64,000 nt of DNA from Sulfitobacter marinus (GTDB lineage Bacteria; Pseudomonadota; Alphaproteobacteria; Rhodobacterales; Rhodobacteraceae): contig NZ_FPAJ01000002.1 of the NCBI RefSeq assembly GCF_900116285.1, forward strand, positions 310,001 through 374,000. The letters are read 5' to 3'. The position numbers and the translations under genes are program-made. Within the stretch, counting starts at the first letter, position 1; the number at the start of each line of letters is the position of its first letter. Below are positions 41,194 to 50,481 of the stretch, piece by piece. The notes under the pieces are model-generated. The model was not told where the DNA came from and did not search any database. It worked only from the letters and a program-made list of their open reading frames with translations.

Positions 41194-44123
41194 GGGTCGC
41201 GGGCAAGGGGCTGGTTGATCGGTCCGACACGGTCACGTTCAGTTTCGACGGGCGCAGTTACGACGGGTTTGCGGGGGATACCGTTGCCTCGGCCCTGTTG
41301 GCGAATGACGTGAGATTGATGGGGCGGTCGTTTAAATATCACCGCCCGCGCGGGGTTTTGACAGCGGGCAGCGAGGAGCCGAATGCCTTGGTCACGGTCG
41401 GCAGGGGCGCGGCATCCGAGCCCAATGTGCGGGCCACCGTACAGGAGATTTACGACGGCTTGCAGGTGCGCAGTCAGAACGCCTGGCCGTCGCTGGATTT
41501 CGATATTATGGCCGTGAACAATCTGGTTTCGCCGTTTTTGGGGGCGGGGTTTTATTACAAGACTTTCATGTGGCCCCGGAAGTTCTGGGAACGTGTCTAT
41601 GAGCCGGTGATCCGGCGCGCGGCGGGTTTGGGCGGGCTGAGCGGTGCGCATAACCCGGATAGCTACGAGCGGGCTTTTGCGTTTTGCGATGTGTTGGTGA
41701 TTGGCGCGGGGCCAGCGGGGCTGATGGCGGCCTTGACCGCAGCGCGCGGCGGCGCAGATGTGATCCTGGCCGATGAGGACGCGTTGATGGGCGGGCGGCT
41801 GAATGCCGAGACCTATGAGATTAATGGCAAGCTTGGGCATGTCTGGGTGGCTGAGGTTGTGGACGAGCTTGCCGAGATGGATAACGTCAGGCTGATGTCG
41901 CGGACCACGGTGACCGGGGCCTATGATCATGGTACCTTTGGCGCGCTGGAGCGGGTTGGTCACCATCACGGTCGCCGCGACGAGGGCGCACCGCTTGAGT
42001 GTTTCTGGCGCATCGTGGCCAAGCACAGCATCTTGACCGGTGGCGCGTTGGAGCGGCCTATCGCGTTTCAGAACAATGACCGGCCCGGGATTATGACAGC
42101 CGCAGCGGTACGTGCCTATCTGAACCGCTGGGGGGTAAGCCCGGGCAAGGCGCTGACGATCTTTGGCAATAACGACGATGCGCATCGCACGGCACTTGAT
42201 CTGGCCGAAGCGGGTGTGCGCATTGCTGCGGTGATCGACAGCCGTACCGATGTGGATATCAAGGGCGACTATCCCGTTTATCGCGGCGCGCAAGTGTTCA
42301 ACACAAGTGGCGGCAAGGCGCTGGAGAGTGTTTCGATCCGCACCATCAACGGGGTTGAGAAAATCCAGACCGATTGTCTGGCTATGTCGGGCGGCTGGAA
42401 TCCCACGGTGCATCTGACCTGCCACATGAACGGACGGCCCACATGGCGGCCTGACATTCAGGCGTTCGTGCCCAGCGAAGGGGCCATTCCCGGCATGGTC
42501 GCGGCGGGGGCGTGTAATGGCACGTTTTCGACCCATGGCTGTTTAGCCGAAGGGGCGCAGGTCGCGGGTAAGGTTTTGGGGATGTTGGGTAAAAAGCAGC
42601 CGGATTTGCCGTTGCCGCAGGCCGAGGATGCGCCGTACAGGATGGCCCCGCTATGGGCGATTGCAGGCAAGGGGCGTGCCTGGCTGGATTTCCAGAACGA
42701 TGTGAGCGTGAAGGACATCAAACAGGCCGCTGTCGAGAATTTTCGGTCGGTCGAGCATATGAAACGCTATACGACCCAAGGCATGGCGACAGATCAGGGC
42801 AAGAACTCGAATGTTGGGGCCTTGGCTGTTTTGGCCGATGCCACCGGGCGCGGGATACCCGAGACGGGGACGACAACATTTCGCCCGCCGTATTCTCCGG
42901 TAAGCATCGCGGCGATGGGGGCAGGTGCGCAAGGCAAGGGGTTTGCGCCAGAGCGCTTTACCACATCGCACAGTGCCAGCGTCGAGGCAGGCGCGCCGAT
43001 GATCGAGGCGGGGTTGTGGTATCGGCCCAGCTATTTTCCCAAACCGGGGGAAAAGACCTGGCGGCAATCCTGTGACCGTGAGGTGGGCTATGTCCGCAAG
43101 GCGGTCGGGATCTGCGATGTGTCGACGCTGGGTAAGATAGACATTCAGGGGCCGGACGCGGCGGCGTTGCTGGATTTCGTCTATACCAACATGTTTTCGA
43201 CGCTCAAGGTCGGGCGCGTGCGCTATGGGTTGATGCTGCGTGAAGACGGTACAGTGATGGATGACGGTACCTGCGCACGGTTGGGCGAGACGCATTTCGT
43301 GATGACCACGACAACGGCGGCGGCAGGTGCGGTGATGAAGCATCTGGAGTTTGTAGCACAATGTCTGCATCCCGAATGGCGCGTTGCGATGACATCGGTG
43401 ACTGAGCAATGGGCGCAGTTTGCGGTGGCCGGACCAAAATCGCGCGATCTGTTGAATGGGGTTTTAGACACCCCCATTGATAATGACAGCTGGCCCTTTA
43501 TGGCCTGCGGCGACATGTCGGTTCTGGGCGTTAAGGGGCGGTTGTTCAGGATATCGTTTTCGGGGGAACACGCCTATGAAATCGCCGTGCCCGCGCGCTA
43601 TGGCGAGAGCCTGTTTCGCGAGCTGGTTTCCCGCGCCCAAGGGGTGGGCGGGGGCGCTTATGGGATGGAAGCACTGAATGTGCTGCGCATCGAAAAGGGG
43701 TTCATCACGCATTCGGAAATCCACGGGCGGACGACGGCCTTTGATGTGGGTATGGCGGGGATGATCTCGGCCAAGAAAGACTGCATCGGCAAGGTCATGG
43801 CGGGACGGCCCGGCTTGGTTGCGGCGGATCGTGAACGGTTGGTCGGGATGAAGCCCGTGGGCGCGGTAAAGCTGTTGAGTGCGGGCGCGCATATTTTTGC
43901 CAAAGACGCCGAAGCCGTGCGGGAGAATGACGAGGGTTATGTCACATCGGTGTGTTTTTCGCCTGAGGTCGGCACCTATATCGGCTTGGGCTTTGTGAAA
44001 AACGGGCCTGAGAGGTATGGTGAGGTGATGCGCGTGGTGGATCACTTGCGTGAACTTGAGGTCGAGGTGGAAATCTGCCCGCCCGTGTTTTTTGACCCAG
44101 AGGGAGGGCGTGCGCGTGGCTGA
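41190..44123 (+). CDS. soxA: Sarcosine oxidase alpha subunit
   Basis: 977 aa. Domain order: an N-terminal 2Fe-2S-ferredoxin-like fold (SFDGRSYDGFAGDTVASALLANDVRLMGRSFKYHRPRG), an NAD-binding FAD/NAD(P) oxidoreductase region with VLVIGAGPAGLMAALTAARGG at about residues 169-189, a linker, and a C-terminal aminomethyltransferase (GCV_T-like) domain from about 600 (VDVSTLGKI-like CDVSTLGKIDI, MLREDGTVMDDGT). This is the standard SoxA architecture. The GCV_T domain passes the formaldehyde unit to tetrahydrofolate. It overlaps soxD by 4 nt and soxG by 8 nt. Confidence 0.96.
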   Translation: MRVAGKGLVDRSDTVTFSFDGRSYDGFAGDTVASALLANDVRLMGRSFKYHRPRGVLTAGSEEPNALVTVGRGAASEPNVRATVQEIYDGLQVRSQNAWPSLDFDIMAVNNLVSPFLGAGFYYKTFMWPRKFWERVYEPVIRRAAGLGGLSGAHNPDSYERAFAFCDVLVIGAGPAGLMAALTAARGGADVILADEDALMGGRLNAETYEINGKLGHVWVAEVVDELAEMDNVRLMSRTTVTGAYDHGTFGALERVGHHHGRRDEGAPLECFWRIVAKHSILTGGALERPIAFQNNDRPGIMTAAAVRAYLNRWGVSPGKALTIFGNNDDAHRTALDLAEAGVRIAAVIDSRTDVDIKGDYPVYRGAQVFNTSGGKALESVSIRTINGVEKIQTDCLAMSGGWNPTVHLTCHMNGRPTWRPDIQAFVPSEGAIPGMVAAGACNGTFSTHGCLAEGAQVAGKVLGMLGKKQPDLPLPQAEDAPYRMAPLWAIAGKGRAWLDFQNDVSVKDIKQAAVENFRSVEHMKRYTTQGMATDQGKNSNVGALAVLADATGRGIPETGTTTFRPPYSPVSIAAMGAGAQGKGFAPERFTTSHSASVEAGAPMIEAGLWYRPSYFPKPGEKTWRQSCDREVGYVRKAVGICDVSTLGKIDIQGPDAAALLDFVYTNMFSTLKVGRVRYGLMLREDGTVMDDGTCARLGETHFVMTTTTAAAGAVMKHLEFVAQCLHPEWRVAMTSVTEQWAQFAVAGPKSRDLLNGVLDTPIDNDSWPFMACGDMSVLGVKGRLFRISFSGEHAYEIAVPARYGESLFRELVSRAQGVGGGAYGMEALNVLRIEKGFITHSEIHGRTTAFDVGMAGMISAKKDCIGKVMAGRPGLVAADRERLVGMKPVGAVKLLSAGAHIFAKDAEAVRENDEGYVTSVCFSPEVGTYIGLGFVKNGPERYGEVMRVVDHLRELEVEVEICPPVFFDPEGGRARG

Positions 44124-44661
44124 ATTGAAAGCGAGAACGGCCTGTGGTGACGCGTTGCCCATTGTGATTGGGGCGGCACAATTGACCGAGCTTGATTTGG
44201 GGCCGGTGACCTCGGTTACGGCATGGGGATCACAGCAGGAGCTGTCGGCGGCGATGAAGGCAGCGCATGGGATGGCGTTTCCAAAACCCAACCGCAGCGG
44301 CAGCAAGAACGCGGCCCGCTGTATCTGGTTCGGACGAAATCAAGCGCTGCTGATTGGGGCGGCCGCGGATGCCAGCCTTGGCGAGCACGCAGCGATTGTC
44401 GACCAAAGCGATGCATGGTGTGCGGTGTCGCTCAGTGGGGAGGCAACGGAGGCGGTTCTGGCGCGGTTGGTGCCGGTGGATATACGTCGCGCAGAGTTCA
44501 AGCGGGGCCACACGGTTCGGACGCAGGTCGGGCATATGCCAGCGTCGATTACGCGCACGGGACCAGACAGTTTTATGATCCTTGTCTTCCGGTCTATGGC
44601 GACTACCTTGATCCATGAACTGAAACAGGCGATGCAGTCTATTGTCGCGCGCCGCGCTTGA
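44116..44661 (+). CDS. soxG: Sarcosine oxidase gamma subunit
   Basis: 182 aa. The C-terminal part (DAWCAVSLSGEATEAVLARLVPVDIRRAEFKRGHTVRTQVGHMPASITR) is typical of SoxG, which itself resembles a folate-binding GCV_T domain. The start is taken as GTG 44116, eight bases before the soxA stop with GGGAGGG seven bases upstream; the longer frame from 44050 lies inside soxA. It is the last gene of the operon. Confidence 0.92.
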   Translation: MAELKARTACGDALPIVIGAAQLTELDLGPVTSVTAWGSQQELSAAMKAAHGMAFPKPNRSGSKNAARCIWFGRNQALLIGAAADASLGEHAAIVDQSDAWCAVSLSGEATEAVLARLVPVDIRRAEFKRGHTVRTQVGHMPASITRTGPDSFMILVFRSMATTLIHELKQAMQSIVARRA

Positions 44662-44700
44662 GGTGCTTGCCGCAGTGATAGACAGATTTGGAGACGAAGA

Positions 44701-45009
44701 ATGAAGCGTATAACAGCCGTGATGATCGCAGGTCTTTTGGCGAGCGGTGCCCCGGTTCTGGCACAGACGGCGAAACAAACTGACTGCGGCTATCAGGCCG
44801 ATGTCGTCAATGCCGTGCGCCAGGCGCGGCTTGAACGTGTCAAAGAACGCAAAGTTGCCGCGCATGTTCAGGCGGCGGCACCCGGCTGGCCTGAAAAGTA
44901 TTCTGCGGTTGTGCCACTGGTGGCACCGTGGATCTATGAGATGAAAATGTCCGACGTGAAAACAACTGATCTGGGCGCGGCTTGGAATGAAATGTGCATG
45001 GCCCGGTAA
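44701..45009 (+). CDS. Small secreted protein, unknown function
   Basis: 102 aa. A signal peptide (MKRITAVMIAGLLASGAPVLA, cleavage near residue 21) is followed by a short helical mature part with two Cys residues (TDCGYQ and NEMCMAR) that could pair. AGACGAAGA lies close upstream of the ATG as a ribosome site. It starts 40 nt after soxG. I do not recognise a family. Confidence 0.65.
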   Translation: MKRITAVMIAGLLASGAPVLAQTAKQTDCGYQADVVNAVRQARLERVKERKVAAHVQAAAPGWPEKYSAVVPLVAPWIYEMKMSDVKTTDLGAAWNEMCMAR

Positions 45010-45036
45010 GCCATGAAATCAAGGCTGAGCGCCCAA

Positions 45037-45068
45037 GGGGGCCAGCCCCCATCGCCCTGAAGGGCGAT
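45037..45068. repeat. GGGGGC-type palindrome plus second hairpin
   Basis: GGGGGC-CA-GCCCCC (45037-45050) is followed directly by ATCGCCCT-GA-AGGGCGAT (45051-45068). Related TTGGGGGC-TG-GCCCCCAA copies occur at 53812-53829. It lies after a stop codon and may also end transcription of the sox region. Confidence 0.6.
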
Positions 45069-45075
45069 ACCCCCG

Positions 45076-45097
45076 GAGTTTACCTGGCAAAATGAAA
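45076..45097 (+). repeat. Dispersed 22-bp intergenic repeat, copy 2
   Basis: Starts GAGTTTACCTGG and continues CAAAATGAAA. It matches the copy at 59786-59807 at 19 of 22 positions by eye. It lies 59 bp upstream of dnaG, directly after the GC-rich palindromes. Confidence 0.55.
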
Positions 45098-45155
45098 CAA
45101 CTGTTTCACGCAGTGGGTTCTGGACTCTGTCCATGCTGGGCCAATATATAGTGTT

Positions 45156-47129
45156 ATGAGTCTGCCCCCTGGATTTTTAGATGAATTGCGAAGCCGTTCC
45201 AGCCTGTCACAGGTGGTGGGGCGCAAAGTCATATGGGATGCGCGCAAGTCCAATCAGGGCAAGGGTGACATGTGGGCCCCATGCCCGTTCCATCAGGAAA
45301 AATCTGCCAGTTTTCATGTGGATGACCGCAAGGGCTTTTATTACTGCTTTGGCTGCCATGCCAAGGGGGATGCGATTACCTTTGTCCGTGAAACCGAGAA
45401 TGTGAGTTTCATGGAAGCGGTCGAAATTTTGGCGCGCGAGGTCGGGATGCCGGTGCCCAAGCAGGACCCGCGTGCGCAACAGAAGGCGGACAAACGCACC
45501 CAGCTTGCGGAGGTGATGGAGCAGGCCGTTCAGTTTTTCCGGTTGCAGTTGCAAACCGGTGCGGCGGTGGCGGCACGGGAGTATCTGGCACGGCGCGGGC
45601 TATCGGCGCAGGCCTTGGAGCGTTGGGAGATCGGCTTTGCCGCGGATCAGTGGCAGGGGTTGTGGGATCATCTGAAGGCGAAAGGCGTCGAGGATGAACT
45701 GATTTTTGGTGCTGGGCTGGCCAAGCCGTCGACCAAGGGCGGGCGGCCCTATGACACCTTTCGGGGACGGATTATGTACCCGATCCGCGATGCGCGAGGG
45801 CGTGCTATTGCCTTTGGCGGGCGTGCGATGGACCCGAGCGACAACGCCAAATATCTGAACTCGCCCGAGACGGAATTATTCGACAAAGGCCGCAGCCTGT
45901 ACAACGTAAAAGAGGCACGCACGGCCGCAGGGCGGGGGCAACCCTTGCTGGTTGCCGAAGGCTATATGGACGTGATTGCCTTGGTCGAGGCCGGGTTTGG
46001 TGCGGCGGTTGCACCGCTGGGCACTGCGATCACCGAAAGCCAGTTGCAGATGTTGTGGCGGATATCGCCGGAACCGATCATCACGCTGGACGGCGACACC
46101 GCTGGTCAGCGCGCCGCGTTGCGTCTGATTGACCTCGCGCTGCCACTGCTTGAGGCGGGGCAATCCCTGCGGTTTGCGATGATGCCAGAGGGGCAAGACC
46201 CTGATGATCTGCTGCGTGCCCACGGGGCACCAGCGCTACAACGGTTGCTGGATGGGGCCATGCCCATGGTACGGCTGTTGTGGCAACGCGAGACGGAAGG
46301 GCGCGTCTTTGACAGCCCCGAACGCAAGGCCGCGTTGGACAAGGCGCTGCGCGAGAAAATCAAGCTGATCAAGGACCCGTCAATCCGCAGCCACTATGGT
46401 CAGGAAATCAAGGACCTGCGCTATCAGCTGTTCCGGCCACAACAGGCGAAAAAGGCCTTTACGCCGGGCGCGCGCAGCGGCGGGCAGGGGCGGTGGAATG
46501 CGGCACCGCAGGGGCCATCGCCCAGCGCAAAGTCATCGATGTTGGTCACCGCCGCCGGGTTGGGCGCGACAGAGCATTTGCGCGAGGCGGTGATCCTTTG
46601 CGCTTTGCTGGAATGCCCCGCGCTGGTCGAGGAATTCGAGACCGGGCTGGCGGCGATGCAGTGTCAGGACAGCCATCATGGGCGGATCAGGGATTTGATG
46701 TTGCGCCACATGCATCTGGAGCCCGCAGCGTTGCGCGAAAAGATATACGGCGCACTGGGCGAGCAGACCCTTGAAAATATGCGGTCGCAACGCCACGTTG
46801 CAGTGACGCCGTGCATTAGGACCCCCGGCAATTCCGACATGACCCGAATGACTGTTGCCGAAGAGCTGGGCAAGCTGGAAGCCGTTCGCGGGTTGGATGC
46901 CGAGATTGCCGATGCCATGGAAGATCTAACCGGCGTCGCCGACGAGGGGCTGACGTGGCGGTTAAGTGAGGCGGCGCGAAATGCCGACCGTGCGCAGCGT
47001 AGCGGGCAGGAAGATACGGCGGAATATGACATCGCGGAAAACGGTGCGCATATCAGCCGAGACGAGCGCAGCGCCTTTGATGCGTTGCTTGGGGCGATCC
47101 GTGGAAAGGGCGCTGAGGAAGATAAATGA
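45156..47129 (+). CDS. dnaG: DNA primase
   Basis: 657 aa. CHC2 zinc finger at about residues 40-65 (CPFHQEKSASFHVDDRKGFYYCFGC). The catalytic core includes GFGGRAMDPSDNAKYLNS-like FGGRAMDPSDNAKYLNSPET, the Toprim motif VAEGYMDVIAL and the metal-binding LDGDTAGQRAA. The C-terminal helicase-interacting region is present from about 470. It makes RNA primers for replication. It precedes rpoD, the usual dnaG-rpoD arrangement of the macromolecular synthesis operon. Confidence 0.97.
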   Translation: MSLPPGFLDELRSRSSLSQVVGRKVIWDARKSNQGKGDMWAPCPFHQEKSASFHVDDRKGFYYCFGCHAKGDAITFVRETENVSFMEAVEILAREVGMPVPKQDPRAQQKADKRTQLAEVMEQAVQFFRLQLQTGAAVAAREYLARRGLSAQALERWEIGFAADQWQGLWDHLKAKGVEDELIFGAGLAKPSTKGGRPYDTFRGRIMYPIRDARGRAIAFGGRAMDPSDNAKYLNSPETELFDKGRSLYNVKEARTAAGRGQPLLVAEGYMDVIALVEAGFGAAVAPLGTAITESQLQMLWRISPEPIITLDGDTAGQRAALRLIDLALPLLEAGQSLRFAMMPEGQDPDDLLRAHGAPALQRLLDGAMPMVRLLWQRETEGRVFDSPERKAALDKALREKIKLIKDPSIRSHYGQEIKDLRYQLFRPQQAKKAFTPGARSGGQGRWNAAPQGPSPSAKSSMLVTAAGLGATEHLREAVILCALLECPALVEEFETGLAAMQCQDSHHGRIRDLMLRHMHLEPAALREKIYGALGEQTLENMRSQRHVAVTPCIRTPGNSDMTRMTVAEELGKLEAVRGLDAEIADAMEDLTGVADEGLTWRLSEAARNADRAQRSGQEDTAEYDIAENGAHISRDERSAFDALLGAIRGKGAEEDK

Positions 47130-47206
47130 CCCCTGCGTGGCTTTTTCGTCGGGATGTTTAATAAAAAGCAGGGTAACGGGTTTAAGAATCACCCAGAACC
47201 CCGCAT

Positions 47207-47241
47207 GATTCGGAAAATTTCGAATCACCTCAGGTGATTCG
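47207..47241 (+). promoter_or_regulatory. rpoD leader with two mutually exclusive hairpins
   Basis: CGAATC at 47221-47226 can pair backwards with GATTCG at 47207-47212 (8-nt loop). Alternatively the longer CGAATCACCT (47221-47230) pairs forwards with AGGTGATTCG (47232-47241), a perfect 10-bp palindrome. Both use the same CGAATC, so only one can form in RNA. The downstream arm ends 12 bases before the GGAGGAA ribosome site (47254-47260) of rpoD. It may equally be a DNA operator; the function is inferred. Confidence 0.55.
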
Positions 47242-47265
47242 TGTATGTTCGCTGGAGGAAGCTTA

Positions 47266-49245
47266 ATGGCCGCCAAAGATACTAATGAAGACGCGAAGTC
47301 TGACGATCAGGATGCCGGCCACTCGCTCGACATGAGCCAAGCTGCCGTCAAGAAAATGATCGGTGACGCCCGTGAAAAAGGCTATATCACCTATGATCAG
47401 CTGAACACGGTTTTGCCGCCCGAGCAAGTTAGCTCGGAGCAAATCGAAGACGTGATGTCGATGCTGTCCGAAATGGGCATTAACATTATTGAAGACGAAG
47501 ACGCTGAGGAAGAAGAAGCCAAGGGCGGCACCGATGTTGCCACCACGGACAGCAACCGCGATGTAACGCTGTCGGCTTCGACCTCGGAAAAGCTGGACCG
47601 TACCGATGACCCCGTGCGCATGTATCTGCGTGAAATGGGGTCTGTCGAACTGCTGAGTCGTGAGGGTGAGATTGCCATCGCCAAACGGATCGAGGCAGGT
47701 CGCAACACGATGATCGCGGGGCTTTGCGAAAGCCCGCTGACATTCCAGGCGATTACGATCTGGCGTGACGAACTTTTGTCCGAAGATATTTTGCTGCGCG
47801 ATGTGATCGATCTTGAGGCGACATTTGGCACCCAGATGGGCGAGGAAGAGACCACGCCGGTTGTCCCCGCCGTCCCCGGAGCCGAGGCCAAGCCTGTTGA
47901 AGAAACCAGTGAGGTTGATGCAGACGGTAACCCGATTGCAAATGACGATGACGACGATGAAGATGAACAAGCCAACATGTCGCTGGCCGCGATGGAAGCC
48001 GCGCTTAAGCCACAAGTGCTTGAGGCGCTGGATATCATCGCTGACGATTATGTTCGCCTTAGCGAAATTCAGGACAGCCGGATTTCTGCGACCCTGAATG
48101 AAGACGGCACGTTTTCTAAGAAGGACGAAGAAGAGTACCAAAAGGTTCGCTCGGAAATCGTTTTGCTGGTGAACGAGCTGCACCTGCACAACAACCGTAT
48201 CGAAGCATTGATTGACCAGCTTTATGGCATCAACCGTCGCATCATGCAGATCGACTCTGCGATGGTGAAACTTGCCGACCAAGCACGGATCAACCGCAAG
48301 GAATTCGTCGACAACTATCGCGGCTACGAGCTTGACCCGAACTGGATGGAACGGATGGCCGAGAAGACCGGTCGCGGCTGGCAGATGTTCATTGAGCGCT
48401 CCTCGGACAAGGTAGAAGATCTGCGCGCTGACATGGCCCAGGTCGGTCAGTACGTTGGTCTTGATATCTCTGAATTCCGCCGCATCGTGCAGCAGGTTCA
48501 GAAGGGCGAAAAAGAAGCGCGTCAGGCCAAAAAAGAAATGGTCGAGGCAAACCTGCGTCTGGTTATCTCGATCGCCAAGAAATACACGAACCGCGGCCTG
48601 CAATTCCTTGATCTTATTCAAGAAGGTAACATTGGCCTGATGAAGGCCGTTGATAAGTTCGAATACCGTCGCGGCTATAAATTCAGCACCTATGCGACAT
48701 GGTGGATCCGTCAGGCAATCACCCGGTCCATCGCGGATCAGGCGCGTACCATCCGTATTCCTGTGCACATGATCGAAACGATCAACAAACTGGTCCGCAC
48801 AGGCCGTCAGATGCTGCACGAGATCGGCCGCGAACCAACGCCCGAGGAATTGGCAGAAAAGCTGCAGATGCCTTTGGAAAAAGTGCGCAAGGTGATGAAA
48901 ATCGCCAAGGAACCGATTTCGCTGGAAACACCGATTGGCGACGAAGAAGACAGCCAGTTGGGCGATTTCATCGAGGACAAGAATGCCGTGCTGCCGCTCG
49001 ACAGTGCCATTCAGGAAAACCTCAAGGAAACGACTACGCGGGTTCTGGCGTCACTGACGCCACGCGAGGAACGTGTGCTGCGGATGCGGTTTGGTATCGG
49101 TATGAACACTGACCACACGCTCGAAGAAGTGGGCCAACAGTTCAGCGTTACGCGCGAACGTATTCGCCAGATCGAAGCCAAGGCGTTACGCAAGCTTAAG
49201 CACCCAAGCCGCTCGCGCAAGCTGCGGTCGTTCCTGGATCAGTAA
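47266..49245 (+). CDS. rpoD: RNA polymerase primary sigma factor (sigma-70)
   Basis: 659 aa from ATG 47266 (GGAGGAA five bases upstream). Region 1.1 ([24 protein letters not shown]), region 1.2 ([29 protein letters not shown]), a non-conserved region with an acidic run (DDDDDEDEQ), region 2 ([34 protein letters not shown]), region 3 and region 4.2 ([39 protein letters not shown]) are all present in order. It recognises housekeeping promoters. Confidence 0.98.
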   Translation: MAAKDTNEDAKSDDQDAGHSLDMSQAAVKKMIGDAREKGYITYDQLNTVLPPEQVSSEQIEDVMSMLSEMGINIIEDEDAEEEEAKGGTDVATTDSNRDVTLSASTSEKLDRTDDPVRMYLREMGSVELLSREGEIAIAKRIEAGRNTMIAGLCESPLTFQAITIWRDELLSEDILLRDVIDLEATFGTQMGEEETTPVVPAVPGAEAKPVEETSEVDADGNPIANDDDDDEDEQANMSLAAMEAALKPQVLEALDIIADDYVRLSEIQDSRISATLNEDGTFSKKDEEEYQKVRSEIVLLVNELHLHNNRIEALIDQLYGINRRIMQIDSAMVKLADQARINRKEFVDNYRGYELDPNWMERMAEKTGRGWQMFIERSSDKVEDLRADMAQVGQYVGLDISEFRRIVQQVQKGEKEARQAKKEMVEANLRLVISIAKKYTNRGLQFLDLIQEGNIGLMKAVDKFEYRRGYKFSTYATWWIRQAITRSIADQARTIRIPVHMIETINKLVRTGRQMLHEIGREPTPEELAEKLQMPLEKVRKVMKIAKEPISLETPIGDEEDSQLGDFIEDKNAVLPLDSAIQENLKETTTRVLASLTPREERVLRMRFGIGMNTDHTLEEVGQQFSVTRERIRQIEAKALRKLKHPSRSRKLRSFLDQ

Positions 49246-49268
49246 AGCTGCATTTCAGTATTTTGCGT

Positions 49269-49298
49269 AAGGGGCGGGGTCATTACCTCGCCCCTTTT
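49269..49298 (+). terminator. Terminator of rpoD
   Basis: AAGGGGCG (49269-49276) pairs with CGCCCCTT (49289-49296) with a 12-nt loop and ends in TTTT. It lies 24 nt after the rpoD stop and 34 nt before the end of the convergent MOSC gene. Confidence 0.85.
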
Positions 49299-49331
49299 GC
49301 GTTGTGCAGCCACCTGCTTACGTTCTGGGTA

Positions 49332-49874
49332 TCAGACCCTTTCAAGCGGCAGATAGGGTTTTTCGGGGTGAACGGACTGGATAAAATCCCCTGCCTTTAC
49401 GATCCCTCCCTTCTTAACCACCGTCATGATGCCGGACTTTCGCACGACCTCACCGCTCTCACCCTTCCACAACACGGCGGACAGAAGCCCCGGTTGAAAG
49501 TCATTGATCTGGTGGCAAGGGTTTCTGAGGCCCGTCACTTCAAGCTCTACCGTCTCGCCAAGGCGCAAGATGGTCCCCCGCGGGAGCGCCAGCAGATCGA
49601 TGCCGACGGTCGTAATGTTCTCCCCAAGATCCGCAGGATGAAGGGTAAATCCTTTTCCGGCGACCTCGTCGAACAGTTCTGAATGGATCAAGTGGACTTG
49701 CCGAAGGTTGGGTTGCGTTGGATCAATTGCGACGCGAGAGAGATGCATTACAGTCTCACCAAGGTGAGCATCACCTTCGACGCCTAACCCGTCTATAACA
49801 CGTATTTCAGGCACTACTCTTTTGGAGAAGCGATGAACGCTATCCCGCGCGACGGCAATAACTCTTCTGGTCAA
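49332..49874 (-). CDS. MOSC domain-containing protein
   Basis: About 180 aa. MOSC-type features: DGLGVEGDAH, SRVAIDPTQPNLRQVHLIHSELFDE, GENITTVGIDLLALPRGT, and VTGLRNPCHQI with the conserved Cys that carries sulfur or contacts a molybdenum cofactor. Family members normally begin just before the VIAVARD strand, so I take TTG 49874, preceded by GGAGA. The same frame stays open to an ATG at 50009, which would add 45 residues of atypical sequence. Function is likely metal-sulfur or N-oxide metabolism. Confidence 0.85.
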   Translation of the reverse strand: MTRRVIAVARDSVHRFSKRVVPEIRVIDGLGVEGDAHLGETVMHLSRVAIDPTQPNLRQVHLIHSELFDEVAGKGFTLHPADLGENITTVGIDLLALPRGTILRLGETVELEVTGLRNPCHQINDFQPGLLSAVLWKGESGEVVRKSGIMTVVKKGGIVKAGDFIQSVHPEKPYLPLERV

Positions 49875-50055
49875 CAAGGCGTCTCCGATCGATTTTAAAC
49901 AGAATATGCGAACACTCTCTGTCGCACCACAGGATGTCAAACAGGGCCCAATCAGCCCCTCAGTAACAGCAAGACACCAGTCACCGAGCTGTGATTTTGC
50001 TATTTGCAACGCGGCACTACCTTAGCAATACAGCCGCTGAACAGGAGAAATTCAA

Positions 50056-50466
50056 ATGCGTTCAATTCTTGCTGCCGTTATCTGTGTCACCGTGCCTTTT
50101 ACCGCCTATGCGCAGAGCTACGAGGCGATCAACCGCTTGAATGTTATTCCACTTGGCGGATCAAGCTTTGAGGTGATCGAGGCACGGGGCGAAGGCCCGA
50201 GCGGTATTTGGTGTGCCGCCGCAAGCTACGCGCAGGACCGCCTTGGGCTAACCAATTCAACACGGATGTATATCAAAACCCCACGTGGCCCGTCGGTCAG
50301 TGGTGCGGGTCCCACCGGTGTTGTTTTCACAACTGACCCAAACGATCTGCCAAGCCCGCCACGGAAATCTTATTCCATTAGCGTTGATCAACAAAGCATT
50401 GGTCTGACCATCGGGCATAGCATCCAGTATTGCAAAGATTACATTATTGAATTGCACGACCTGTAA
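50056..50466 (+). CDS. Small secreted protein, first of two tandem paralogues
   Basis: 136 aa. Signal peptide MRSILAAVICVTVPFTAYAQ. The mature part has GPSGIWCAAASYAQDRLGL and a C-terminal SIGLTIGHSIQYCKDYII, with two Cys residues that probably form a disulfide. The next gene encodes a protein with the same GIWCAAA-YA-D-LG core and closing SVGHALSFC. AACAGGAGAA lies just before the ATG. I know of no function; similar hypothetical proteins occur in roseobacters, from memory. Confidence 0.75.
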   Translation: MRSILAAVICVTVPFTAYAQSYEAINRLNVIPLGGSSFEVIEARGEGPSGIWCAAASYAQDRLGLTNSTRMYIKTPRGPSVSGAGPTGVVFTTDPNDLPSPPRKSYSISVDQQSIGLTIGHSIQYCKDYIIELHDL

Positions 50467-50481
50467 GGGATGAAGCCTGTT

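Noticed and set aside
41067..42536. 489-aa open frame on the minus strand
   Set aside because: Antisense to soxA and soxD; composition rich in Arg, His and Pro as expected from a shadow frame.
47263..48819. 518-aa open frame on the minus strand
   Set aside because: It is antisense to rpoD, which is fully identified, and its translation has no family features. It is a by-product of codon bias.
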